NCBI GenBank assembly: GCA_018374355.1
Contig: JAHAFI010000051.1
Location: forward strand, 1 to 13,901
Length of the DNA: 13,901 nt
Direction: 5' to 3'
Origin: Clostridiales bacterium
GTDB lineage: Bacteria; Bacillota; Clostridia; Lachnospirales; Lachnospiraceae
The position numbers and the translations under genes are program-made. Under the pieces are notes generated by a model. It saw only the letters and a list, made by a program, of their open reading frames with translations, was not told where the DNA came from and made no database searches. Shown here piece by piece: positions 1-7,600 of this stretch (the first letter of the stretch is position 1; each line of letters starts with the position of its first letter).

Positions 1-232
1 TCCCCCTTCGCTCCACTACACTTCTCCTACAAAAAATTCCCGATGGCATCGGCCTTGCCTCGCCATTGACTGACTGTTGGAATTTTGAGGCTGCTTAACA
101 CAATGACACGAATAACCTCATAATGATCTTCCTATCATATACAGGCACTAAGCAGCCCGGTAGCATTCATGAATCATAGTATGACCGGGACGGATGCGCC
201 TTTCGCCTTATACTTTTTGCGCACGACACAAC
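1..232. other. Gene-free stretch with several small hairpins
   Basis: No open frame here has a ribosome site or recognisable protein. I see three short stem candidates: a perfect 9-bp inverted repeat GGCTGCTTA (89-97) with TAAGCAGCC (149-157); CCCGGT (156-161) with ACCGGG (184-189); and TGCGC (195-199) with GCGCA (219-223). The first two share bases 156-157, so they cannot both form fully. TGAGG (86-90) can also pair with CCTCA (116-120) as an alternative to the first. This could be the end of an upstream transcript, a structured RNA, or the flank of the palindrome that follows. No known RNA family was recognised. Confidence 0.4.
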
Positions 233-498
233 GTTGAACTGGCGCGGGGCGGGGGGATTTGGGGTGGGGAGGGATTGCGGAGTGTCGGGAAAAGGTACTT
301 AGCATGTGGCGGCGGTGGTTTTCGGGAGACGGGCGGGCCCACAAGGCCTGCCTGTCAGATGCACTGAGATGAGAAATCATCAGATTTCTCGTCGAATTGC
401 ATCGGTGCCCGAAAACTGCCGACGACGGATGCTTAGTACCTTCCCGAACACGAAGCTTCCTTCCCACCCCAAATCCCCCCGCCCCGCGGCCAGCCAAC
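233..498. repeat. Long GC-rich imperfect palindrome (MITE-like or structured RNA)
   Basis: The two halves are reverse complements over most of their length. The base stem is a perfect 26-bp pairing of 243-268 with 463-488. Looser pairing extends outward, GTTG (233-236) with CAAC (495-498). Inner paired blocks are 292-305 with 429-442 (13 of 14), 318-326 with 408-416 (GTTTTCGGG/CCCGAAAAC), and an apical stem 360-380 with 382-402 (17 of 21). A side hairpin, GGCGGGCC (332-339) with GGCCTGCC (345-352), sits on the left arm only. The left arm has runs of 4, 6, 4 and 4 G at 246-269, a G-quadruplex motif on the plus strand; the right arm carries the complement. It ends about 14 bases before the ylbJ ribosome site. 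No transposase is present, and identity with a known repeat family could not be tested. Confidence 0.8.
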
Positions 499-523
499 TC
501 CCCACCACCTACGGAGGTCCATT

Positions 524-1462
524 ATGAAACGAACATTTTTTTTTACCGCCATCCTCACCACCCTCCTCTACCTCCTCTGCTTTCCGGAGGCCGCCTTTCA
601 GGCTTCAAAAAACGGCCTGCTTCTATGGTTCCATACCCTCCTGCCGTCCCTGCTTCCCTTTTTGATTCTTTCCGATTTCCTGATTCACACCGGGAAAATC
701 CCTGTTGTTCTCGCTCATTTTACCGGGTTTTTCCGCATCTGTTTCGGTTTGACTCCCTACGGCGCTTATGCCTTCTTTCTTGGATTGTTTTGCGGGTATC
801 CCATGGGCGCAAAACTGACGGCAGATTTATTTCGGGAGAAAAAGATTACGGCTGATGAAGCACATTACCTTCTGACCTTCTCCAACAACGCAAGCCCCAT
901 GTTCATAACCTCCTACATTCTTCTGAATGCCCTGAAGGTTCAGGGACTGACGCTGGCTACCTTTGGTATTCTCTATCTGTCCACGTTTCTGACCTCCCTG
1001 ATTTTCCGTTTCCGCTGCAACAGGTTTTCCGCAGAAGTTCCGGAAAAAGAAAAAGAGACCTCTCTGAGAGCTTCTCTGGGAAGACTCATTGATGTCTCAA
1101 TCATGAACGGTTTTGAAACCATCACCCGGCTGGGGGGCTATATCATTCTGTTTTCCATCGGGGCTTCTGTCATCACAAAAATCACCGCTCCCTTTCCTGC
1201 ACTGTCATGGATTCTGCCGGGAGTTGTAGAGATCACCACCGGAATCCAGACGCTTTCGGCCGCTCCACTGGATTTTGGGGTAAAATATCTTCTGGTACTG
1301 GTGGTCACCTCCTTCGGGGGATTTTCTGCCATGGCACAAACAAAGGGAATGCTAAACGGCACTCCCTTGTCAATTCGCGTATATTTTGTTGGAAAACTGG
1401 TCAATGCAGGCTGCACCTTCCTTCTGGGAAGCTTATTCCTCATCCTCCAGACCGTCTTCTGA
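524..1462 (+). CDS. ylbJ: YlbJ-type sporulation integral membrane protein (nucleoside-recognition/Gate family)
   Basis: A 312-residue polytopic membrane protein. Hydrophobic segments lie near residues 5-20, 31-53, 62-90, 122-160, 204-220, 226-240, 253-272 and 288-311, with a charged cytoplasmic-looking stretch at 163-190. It contains Gate-domain-type loops GYPMGAK (91-97), FSNNASPMF (119-127) and GFSAMAQ (266-272), arranged as two related halves. The family includes SpmA, SpmB and YlbJ; B. subtilis YlbJ is needed for normal spores, and its transported substrate is unknown. The ATG follows GGAGGT at a 7-base spacing. B. subtilis has the same neighbourhood (rsmD-coaD-ylbJ), but here ylbJ is inverted relative to coaD. 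At 312 residues it is shorter than the roughly 400 of B. subtilis YlbJ, so a different Gate-family member is possible. Its last 30 bases overlap the converging gene. Confidence 0.72.
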   Translation: MKRTFFFTAILTTLLYLLCFPEAAFQASKNGLLLWFHTLLPSLLPFLILSDFLIHTGKIPVVLAHFTGFFRICFGLTPYGAYAFFLGLFCGYPMGAKLTADLFREKKITADEAHYLLTFSNNASPMFITSYILLNALKVQGLTLATFGILYLSTFLTSLIFRFRCNRFSAEVPEKEKETSLRASLGRLIDVSIMNGFETITRLGGYIILFSIGASVITKITAPFPALSWILPGVVEITTGIQTLSAAPLDFGVKYLLVLVVTSFGGFSAMAQTKGMLNGTPLSIRVYFVGKLVNAGCTFLLGSLFLILQTVF

Positions 1463-2041
1463 ATCAAAAGAAAACTCTTCCTCTGCCGGCTGAGCACTGG
1501 ACGCCTGCGGTGCAAGCTCGCTTCTGTTTTTCGTAACCACATCGTAGCAGCTCTGAACGGAGCTCATGAAGGAACGGTATCTCTCACCGGATTCATTGAT
1601 CGCCGTGGACATGATCTGTTCCAGATTTGCCAGCATATCGTCTGTATATGCGATTGCACTGAGACGGATATTGTTGGAATCAATGGTAGCTTCATCAAGA
1701 ATCTGCTGCGCCTGTCTGTTGGCATTGGCGATGGTTTCATTTGCCTGCGCATAAGCCTGCTGCATCACTTCGTGCTGGCTTACCATCTCCTTGGTCTTAG
1801 CCTGTGCTTCAGCAATCAGACTGTCTGCTTTTGCCTGCGCGTCTGCCAGAATCGCATCTTTGTTGCTGATGATCTTCTGGTATCTCTTGATCTCATCGGG
1901 AGTTTTCAGACGGAGTTCTCTCAAAAGCTCTTCCAGTTCTTCTTTATTTACAACGATTTTTGTTGTAGATAAGGGCTGATATTTACAGCTTTCTACAAAC
2001 TCTTCAATTTCTTCAATAATCTGCTCAATTCTGCTGCTCAT
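1433..2041 (-). CDS. Coiled-coil protein, V-ATPase subunit H/DivIVA-like
   Basis: A 202-residue, highly charged helical protein with no signal peptide or membrane segment. After an N-terminal acidic helix (1-45) it has an Ala/Gln/Glu-rich coiled coil (about 55-130) of the kind annotated as V-type ATPase subunit H-like or DivIVA-like in Clostridia, including the series ADAQAKAD and IAEAQAKTK. The tail (175-202) is acidic and probably disordered. No catalytic motif is visible, so its function is unknown; a scaffold or membrane-curvature role would be a guess. The ATG follows AAGGAGA at about 8 bases. It lies 46 bases after coaD on the same strand and is probably the last gene of the mgsA-rsmD-coaD operon. 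I see no terminator behind it; instead it overlaps the end of ylbJ by 30 bases. Confidence 0.7.
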   Translation of the reverse strand: MSSRIEQIIEEIEEFVESCKYQPLSTTKIVVNKEELEELLRELRLKTPDEIKRYQKIISNKDAILADAQAKADSLIAEAQAKTKEMVSQHEVMQQAYAQANETIANANRQAQQILDEATIDSNNIRLSAIAYTDDMLANLEQIMSTAINESGERYRSFMSSVQSCYDVVTKNRSELAPQASSAQPAEEEFSFDSEDGLEDEE

Positions 2042-2087
2042 AGTACACTCTCCTTAAATAATCTTAGTCTGGTAGCTGCTCATCCTT

Positions 2088-2564
2088 TTACCTGAATTTT
2101 TTATGTACTTCCTCCATGACGAACTCAGGCACAAATTTGGAAATATCTCCTCCAAAGGCAGCCACTTCCTTCACCGTCGTGGAACTTAAATATGCATATT
2201 CCAGACTGGTGGTTAAAAACATCGTATCAATATCCGGCGCCAGCACCCTGTTGGTCTGGGCCATCTGAAGCTCAAATTCAAAATCCGTTATGGCACGCAG
2301 GCCGCGGATGATTACTTTTGCGTTACTCTGTCTGGCAAATTCCACCGAAAGACCGCTGAAAGAGACGATCTTTACATTTGACAGGTTTTTTGTCGCTTCC
2401 TCTAATATCTTAACACGTTCTTCCACAGAAAACAACGGACTTTTTGTAGAATTGTGCAAAACGCCGACAATTACCTGCTCAAAAAGCTCCGCTCCCCGTG
2501 TGATAACGTCCAAATGTCCGTTGGTTACCGGATCAAAAGATCCGGGATAAACTGCTGTCGTCAT
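2088..2564 (-). CDS. coaD: Phosphopantetheine adenylyltransferase
   Basis: This enzyme transfers AMP from ATP to 4'-phosphopantetheine, giving dephospho-CoA and pyrophosphate, the penultimate step of cytosolic coenzyme A synthesis. The 158-residue length is typical. Hallmarks of the bacterial nucleotidyltransferase family are visible: YPGSFDPVTNGH (6-17) with the catalytic TxGH-type motif TNGH at 14-17, IIRGLR (85-90), and LSSTTVKE (126-133), matching the usual ISS(S/T)xVKE loop. The ATG overlaps the rsmD stop in an ATGA arrangement, with GGGAGGA just upstream inside the end of rsmD, so the two are translationally coupled. The rsmD-coaD pairing is conserved across Firmicutes. Confidence 0.97.
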   Translation of the reverse strand: MTTAVYPGSFDPVTNGHLDVITRGAELFEQVIVGVLHNSTKSPLFSVEERVKILEEATKNLSNVKIVSFSGLSVEFARQSNAKVIIRGLRAITDFEFELQMAQTNRVLAPDIDTMFLTTSLEYAYLSSTTVKEVAAFGGDISKFVPEFVMEEVHKKFR

Positions 2565-3121
2565 GGTTTTCCTCCCTTTTTCAGAAACAGATGCCGATTT
2601 GTTTTGTAGCGTTTTTCCTTTACAATTTCATACCCCATCTCTTCTACCGGGCGAAAATCCGTTTCCAGAGACGCCTCTACAATGATCATCGTCTCCTCAT
2701 CCACGAGGGATGTCCCGCAAAGAGCCTTCAGCGCTTCCATCTCCAGTCCCTGATTATAGGGCGGGTCCATAAAGATACACTGAAAGGGTTCTTCACCATC
2801 TATTTTTTTAATCGCCGATACCACATCTGTCATCAAAACCCTTGCCTGTCCTTCCAGCCGGGTAAATTTTAAATTATCCCGGATACAGGCGGCGGCCTTC
2901 TTTTGTTTTTCTACGAAAACACAACAATCAGCACCTCGGCTCAGCGCCTCGATGCCAATTGCCCCGCTTCCGGCAAACAGATCCAAAAATCTGCTGTCCG
3001 CCATATAAGGCTGAATCATATTAAACAGCGTTTCTTTGATTCTGCCCGTAGTTGGGCGGGTATCCATGCCTTCTATTGTCTTTAACTGTAAACTTCTTGC
3101 TTTTCCTGCTATTACTCTCAT
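2561..3121 (-). CDS. rsmD: 16S rRNA (guanine966-N2)-methyltransferase
   Basis: RsmD methylates G966 (E. coli numbering) of 16S rRNA in the assembling 30S subunit, using S-adenosylmethionine. The 186-residue protein has the standard order: the N-terminal RVIAGKARS opening (2-10), the family motif RPTTGRIKETLFNM (22-35), the SAM-binding FLDLFAGSGAIGIE (45-58), an acidic end of the next strand (FVEK, 69-72), and the catalytic N-methyltransferase motif DPPY (119-122). The start is the ATG three bases after the mgsA-like stop. No strong ribosome site precedes it, so translation probably depends on coupling to the upstream gene. It overlaps coaD by 4 bases. Confidence 0.95.
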   Translation of the reverse strand: MRVIAGKARSLQLKTIEGMDTRPTTGRIKETLFNMIQPYMADSRFLDLFAGSGAIGIEALSRGADCCVFVEKQKKAAACIRDNLKFTRLEGQARVLMTDVVSAIKKIDGEEPFQCIFMDPPYNQGLEMEALKALCGTSLVDEETMIIVEASLETDFRPVEEMGYEIVKEKRYKTNRHLFLKKGGKP

Positions 3122-3124
3122 AGA

Positions 3125-3520
3125 TTATCTTAACTGGTCTCTCCAATCCAGATCCCCCCGATCCAGACCTAAAATCAGAGATTCTGCTGTGGCAATATTG
3201 GTTGCAACCGGAATATTGTACTGGTCACAGCAACTGGAAATCTGGTATACGTTGGGCTCTTTTGTATTTGTCATATTCGGATTATGGAATAAAATCACCA
3301 TATCCATGGCGTCTCTCTCGATCATCGCCATAAACTGCTTGTCGCCCCCAACAGATCCGGCCAGAAATTTGTGGACATGCAGATTGGTTACCTCCTCAAT
3401 CCTTCGTCCTGTCGTACCTGTTGCATATATCTCATGTTTTGCTAAAATCCCCTTGTACGCAATACAAAAATCTTCAATTAAACTCTTTTTGCTGTTATGC
3501 GCAATTATCCCAATATTCAT
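3125..3520 (-). CDS. Methylglyoxal synthase-family protein with altered active site
   Basis: The 131-residue product aligns without gaps to methylglyoxal synthase (dihydroxyacetone phosphate to methylglyoxal plus phosphate). The phosphate-site signature ATGTTGRRI (33-41), K12 and G55 are kept, as are the core GGDKQ (58-62, D60 = E. coli D71) and the C-terminal YNIPVATNIATAE and RGDLDWR stretches. Four other active-site positions differ: N9 for D20, N80 for D91, K87 for H98 and N90 for D101 (E. coli numbering recalled from the literature). Catalysis is therefore doubtful. I chose the ATG at 3520 over the TTG at 3541. The ATG follows an AGAAGGCGG ribosome site and matches the family N-terminus, while the TTG would lie only a few bases after the predicted transcription start. 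It is the first gene of the operon, three bases before rsmD. Confidence 0.85.
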   Translation of the reverse strand: MNIGIIAHNSKKSLIEDFCIAYKGILAKHEIYATGTTGRRIEEVTNLHVHKFLAGSVGGDKQFMAMIERDAMDMVILFHNPNMTNTKEPNVYQISSCCDQYNIPVATNIATAESLILGLDRGDLDWRDQLR

Positions 3521-3552
3521 GTTCAAACCGCCTTCTCTCAAAATTTGGTTTT

Positions 3553-3581
3553 ATTATATCAAACTCTCCCATAAACTGCAA
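3553..3581 (-). promoter_or_regulatory. Sigma-A promoter of the mgsA-rsmD-coaD operon
   Basis: On the minus strand, the -35 box TTGCAG (3576-3581) is 17 bases from a consensus -10 box TATAAT (3553-3558), which is preceded by TGA, an extended -10 element. The predicted transcription start near 3546 gives a leader of about 26 bases to the ATG at 3520. Confidence 0.8.
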
Positions 3582-3650
3582 TCATTTTTGTAACTTTGTG
3601 ACAAAACCCATAACAAAGGTTAATTATTCCAGTTCATGCAAAAACTTCTA

Positions 3651-3679
3651 GTGTATTATCATTTTTATTCCATATACTA
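3651..3679 (+). promoter_or_regulatory. Possible sigma-G-type promoter of the spore-protein gene
   Basis: GTGTA (3651-3655) is 17 bases from TATACTA (3673-3679). These match the forespore sigma-G consensus (roughly GHATR, then CATAMTA) at 4 of 5 and 6 of 7 positions. The predicted start near 3686 leaves a leader of about 44 bases. The call depends partly on the downstream gene being a SASP, a family normally under sigma-G. Confidence 0.45.
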
Positions 3680-3729
3680 TCAGCGTAACAAACAGTTACA
3701 AAAAACAATCGATTAAGGAGGAAATCAAA

Positions 3730-3969
3730 ATGTCTAACAATTCCAGTAACACAGCAGCAGTACCAGAAGCAAAAGGAGCATTAGACCGTTTCAAATTTGA
3801 GGTAGCAAACGAACTTGGCGTGCCGCTGACAGACGGTTACAACGGAAACCTGACTTCCAAGCAGAACGGTTCTGTTGGTGGATATATGGTCAAAAAAATG
3901 ATCGAAGCTCAGGAAAGACAGATGTCTCAGGGCGCAGGTTCCGCTTCCGGTATGGGAAGTAACATGTAA
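3730..3969 (+). CDS. Alpha/beta-type small acid-soluble spore protein
   Basis: This 79-residue protein belongs to the alpha/beta SASP family, which coats and protects DNA in the dormant spore core and is degraded at germination to feed the outgrowing cell. The helix-turn-helix core is clear: ALDRFKFEVANELGV (17-31) includes the EVANE segment where the GPR germination protease is expected to cut, followed by the second conserved block NGSVGGYMVKKMIEAQERQM (46-65). The Ser/Asn-rich N-terminus and Gly/Ser/Met-rich C-terminus are the usual variable ends. The ATG follows AAGGAGG at about 8 bases. It diverges from mgsA, stands alone and is followed by a strong hairpin terminator. It is direct evidence that the host lineage makes endospores. 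Confidence 0.95.
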   Translation: MSNNSSNTAAVPEAKGALDRFKFEVANELGVPLTDGYNGNLTSKQNGSVGGYMVKKMIEAQERQMSQGAGSASGMGSNM

Positions 3970-3989
3970 TAAAAAGCATTTTTGCTGAA

Positions 3990-4037
3990 CAAAACAGGTG
4001 CCGGGAAATCCCTCAGGATTCCCGGCACCCCGTTTTG
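3990..4037. terminator. Bidirectional hairpin terminator
   Basis: GGTGCCGGGAAATCC pairs with GGATTCCCGGCACC (one bulged base), extended by CAAAAC/GTTTTG at the base. The stem ends in a short T run on either strand, so it can end both the SASP transcript and the converging transcript of the DUF6465 gene, whose stop is at 4068. Confidence 0.85.
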
Positions 4038-4067
4038 ATTCAGGTCACACCCTGCGCAGGGCTTCTT

Positions 4068-4451
4068 TTATAAGTCAAAACTTCCTGTCACATCATCGTT
4101 GATTACATAGTAAGCTGCGGACTCTTCCGGTTTTACATAGATTTTTACATTGGTCATATCTTTCACCTTGTTACCCATGTCTTTCGTCCAGATTTCTTTT
4201 ACTTTTTCCATCAGATCTTTGTCCAGAATTTCTTTTCCCGCAAACTGCAGATAAATTTCCTGAGTTTTTGCCGGGGCTTTTTTCACCGGAGCTTTCGCTG
4301 TCTTTTCTTCTGCTGGTTTTACGGCTTCAGCTTTTGCTGCCGCCGGTTTTACTGCTGCAGGTTTCACGGTTTCAGCTTTTACTTCTGCTTTTTTTTCAAC
4401 AGAAGGTTTTTCGATTGTCTTTGTAACTACCTTTTTGGCTGCCATCTTCAT
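4068..4451 (-). CDS. DUF6465-type protein with Lys/Ala/Pro-rich tail
   Basis: The 127-residue product has two parts. Residues 1-63 are low-complexity and strongly basic (Lys, Ala, Pro, Val, Glu), with repeats such as VKPAAVKPAA and VKPAEEK, resembling histone H1-like tails. Residues 64-127 form a small domain beginning QEIYLQFAGKEI and ending in YYVINDDVTGSFDL. I recognise this as DUF6465, a domain of unknown function common in Clostridia. No catalytic motif, signal peptide or membrane segment is visible. AGGAGG precedes the first ATG by only 4 bases and the second ATG (4445, giving MAAKK...) by 10, so the start may be either. It lies 159 bases beyond the ABC permease on the same strand, with no terminator between. 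Nucleoid binding through the basic tail is inference only. Confidence 0.8.
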   Translation of the reverse strand: MKMAAKKVVTKTIEKPSVEKKAEVKAETVKPAAVKPAAAKAEAVKPAEEKTAKAPVKKAPAKTQEIYLQFAGKEILDKDLMEKVKEIWTKDMGNKVKDMTNVKIYVKPEESAAYYVINDDVTGSFDL

Positions 4452-4580
4452 AATTCCTCCTCAATTCGCACAGTCCAATGTAACTGCTTGGGACAGTACC
4501 TGTCTTACCAGCTACAGCAATTTGCATGATACTAGCATTAAAATACCTTTTTACTCTAACATCATTTACATTACGTGAGT

Positions 4581-4609
4581 AGTTTACTCCGAATTTGCAC
4601 AATTTGCAA
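4581..4609 (-). promoter_or_regulatory. Weak sigma-A-like promoter candidate for the DUF6465 gene
   Basis: On the minus strand, TTGCAA (4604-4609) is 17 bases from TAAACT (4581-4586), each matching four of six consensus bases. The -35 lies in a tandem TGCAAATTG repeat and the -10 in a small dyad (GAGTA...TACTC, 4577-4589). The DUF6465 gene may instead be read through from the ABC operon. Confidence 0.3.
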
Positions 4610-4610
4610 G

Positions 4611-7600
4611 TTATTCCACACTTTTCATGGATTCTACCATATCCAGCTTCCGTAATTTGAAATGCATAAACAAATTAACCAACGAAGAAAACAGAAAAGT
4701 CAGACAAATGCTGTAAAAAAAGCTCATAAACTTTATATTCCTGCCAAACATCATAATGTCAATTTCTGCTGTCAGAATAACAAACCGATGAAGAATCAGC
4801 CCGAATACCACTCCGGTGAGGGAGCCGATCAAGGTCAGCACAACATTTTCCCGGAATACATATTGGGAAACCTCCAGCTCATAAAAGCCCAAAACCTTCA
4901 GCGTAGCCAGCTCTCTTCTTCTCTCACTGATGTTGATATTATTCAGATTATACAGAACCACAAATGCCAGCATTCCCGCCGCAATAACAATAATATAGAT
5001 GACCGAATCCATACTGCGGAGCATATCCGCAATCCGGCCTGACACAGAACTTAAAAAGGAAACGTTCAGCACCCCATCCACCGCCATATAGCGGTTCTGG
5101 AATTCCTTCTCAAATTCCTCGGTGTCCTCCGTATTTACCGTCATGATCTCGGAATACTCCGGCGGTTCCTCATACAGTTTTTCGTAAACCTCCGGTGCCA
5201 TATATACATAATGGAAGAAATAATTTTCCACGATATGGGATACCTTCACTTCTATCCGTTTCGTGTCCCCATCCTTCAAATAAATGGTATCTCCGGTATC
5301 AATCTCCAAAAGCTTTGCCAGTTTTTCGGTAATCACAACACCCTCATGGTCCAGTTCATAGACCTTTTTTGTCTTCCTGTCCTTCAGGGTAACAAAATCC
5401 TTAAACTTTTCCAGATCGGAAGCCACCACCAGATAACTGCTTTTTTCCTGTTCTCCAAATCCTACATCCACAGAAGATTCATATGCCAGCATACTTGTCT
5501 TTATATCCTGATCCTTCTGCACCATTTCCAGAACCGCAGCTCTTTCTTCCTCACTGCTGTCCATTTCCAGCGTGATTGCGGAGGAATAGGTACGGATTTC
5601 TCCAAACTGTTTTTCACCGATTGCCATAATGGAATCCCGCAGGCCAAAGCCTACCATCAAAAGTCCCATGCAGCCTCCAATGCCCAGAACCGTCATAAAG
5701 AATCTCTTCTTATAACGGAAGAGGTTGCGGGCGGTAGCCTTGTTTGAAAAACTCAGATGCTTCCATATAAACGGCATCCTCTCCAGTAAAATCCTCTTGC
5801 CGTTTTTCGGCGCTTCCGGGCGCATCAGTTCTGCCGGTACTGCCGCCAGTTCCCGATAACAGGCAATTCCCGCAGCAAGAACCGTGATTCCCACTGCCAG
5901 CAATGTGGAGGATACGGTATATCCCGCATAAAGAGGCGCCAGAGTTTCCGGCAGGTTGTTGTAAAGAATGCTGTACGCCTGAATAATGATAACCGGAAGT
6001 GTTTTCTGCCCCGCAGCCACTCCGATGACACTGCCGATAAAGCTGGCCAGAAAGGCGTAGAACAGATATTTTCCGGCAATTGCCCCTTTTCCGTAGCCCA
6101 GCGCTTTCAGCGTACCAATCTGGGTTCTGTTTTCCTCTACCATACGAGTCATGGTGGTCAGACAAATCAGCGCCGCCACCAGAAAGAAAATCGCAGGAAA
6201 TACTTTTCCGATAGCTTCGATTCGCTGGCTGTCCTGTCCGTATTCCACATACGTCTGTAAAGAATCCCTTCCGAGAACGTACCATGTGGGAACCTCCAGC
6301 TTATCCAGTTCCTTCTGAGCGTCCGTGATTTTTTCCTCTGCCTCGCGGATTTCCTCCTCAGCGTCCTTCGATTCCTTTTCGAATTCTTCTTTTCCCTCCG
6401 AAAGCTCCTCTTCTTTTTCTTTCAGCGTTTCCTTTGCGTCAGTAATTTGTTTTTCGCCGTCCTTCAGCTCCTTCTTAGCTTTGGCAAGTTCTTTTTCCCC
6501 TGCCGTAAGTTTCCCGGCTTCCGATTCCAATAAGCCTCTGGCATCGGAAAGCTGCTGCTCTCCTGCGGCAAGCTGGCTTTCTCCTGATGCAAGCTCTGCC
6601 TTTGCCGCGTCAAGCTGCTGCTGTCCGGCCGCAAGCTCTGCTTTCGCCGCCGCAAGCTCCGCCTTTTTCCCTTCCAGTTCCGCTCTGGCCTGCTGAAGCT
6701 TTTCTTTTCCCTGCTTCAGCTCCTCTTCCTTCTCTGCCAGCAGCTTTTCCCCCTCCGTTATCTTCTGCAATCCATCGTCATAAGCCTGTATGACTTTCTC
6801 AAGCTCTGCGATTCCTGCATCAATCTCTGTTTTCTTTTCCCGGAGCGCCTCGATTGATTTTTCCAATACGGCAATAGCCGATTTTTTCATTTCAATTTTT
6901 GCCTCAAGGGCTTTTATTTTTTCCTCATCCTGAACCGGAGCATTGAGAGCTTCCTCGTACTCCGCCTGCAGTTGTGCAAGCTCCTGATTTAAAACTGCAA
7001 GCTGCTCTTCCCCTAACTGCAGACCGCTTTCCGCCTGAGCCATCAGCTCTTTCAGGCCGGGAAGCTGCTCTTTAGCCAGTTCCATCAGCGATGCTTGGGA
7101 TTCCAGCAGTTTTCTGCTTTCTGTAAGCTGGTGTTTTGCCGCCTCCAGCTCCTTTTCACCTGCCTGAAGCTCCTGTTCGCCCGCTTCGATTTCCTTTTCA
7201 CCATCCAAAAGCTGGTTTTCTCCATCCTCCAGCCGGGCAATTCCCTCTTGCAGCTCCTCCTCTTTTCCGGCAAGCTGGTTTTTTCCCGCCGCAAGCTCCT
7301 CCTTTTTCTGGTTCAGAACCGCAGCCTGACTGTCCAATTCCTGCCGTCCGGAAGCAAGCTGGCTTTTTCCGTCCTGCAGTTTTTGGCTTTCCTCCTCCAG
7401 TTTGGATTTTCCCTCCTGAAGCTCCTCCTCCTTATCCTGCAGTTCCTTTTTTCCGTCGGCAAGCTGTTTTTCCCCGTCAGCCAGTTCTTTTTCAGCATCC
7501 GAAAGTTTCTTCTTTGCATCAGCTATTTCCTGCTTGGCGGCATCGATGTCTTCCTGTCCGTCCCCTTTTACCGTGGCAAACCTCACCTGACACTGTTCGT

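Noticed and set aside
174..497. 107-residue reading frame on the minus strand, and 73-residue frame at 306-527 on the plus strand
   Set aside because: Both are products of the GC-rich palindrome: no ribosome site and proline/arginine-rich composition mirrored between strands.
397..855. 152-residue plus-strand frame overlapping the start of ylbJ
   Set aside because: Out of frame with the well-supported ylbJ, low-complexity Pro/Ser/Arg sequence, no ribosome site.
3521..3541. Upstream TTG start for the methylglyoxal synthase homologue
   Set aside because: It lies only a few bases after the predicted transcription start and adds seven residues absent from the family; the ATG at 3520 has the ribosome site.
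4492..4504. GACAG-TAC-CTGTC dyad in the leader of the DUF6465 gene as an operator
   Set aside because: Only 5 bp per arm and a 3-base loop, with no promoter element clearly associated; within chance expectation.
4396..4602. 68-residue minus-strand frame between the permease and the DUF6465 gene
   Set aside because: Overlaps the DUF6465 gene out of frame, has no good ribosome site and no recognisable domain.
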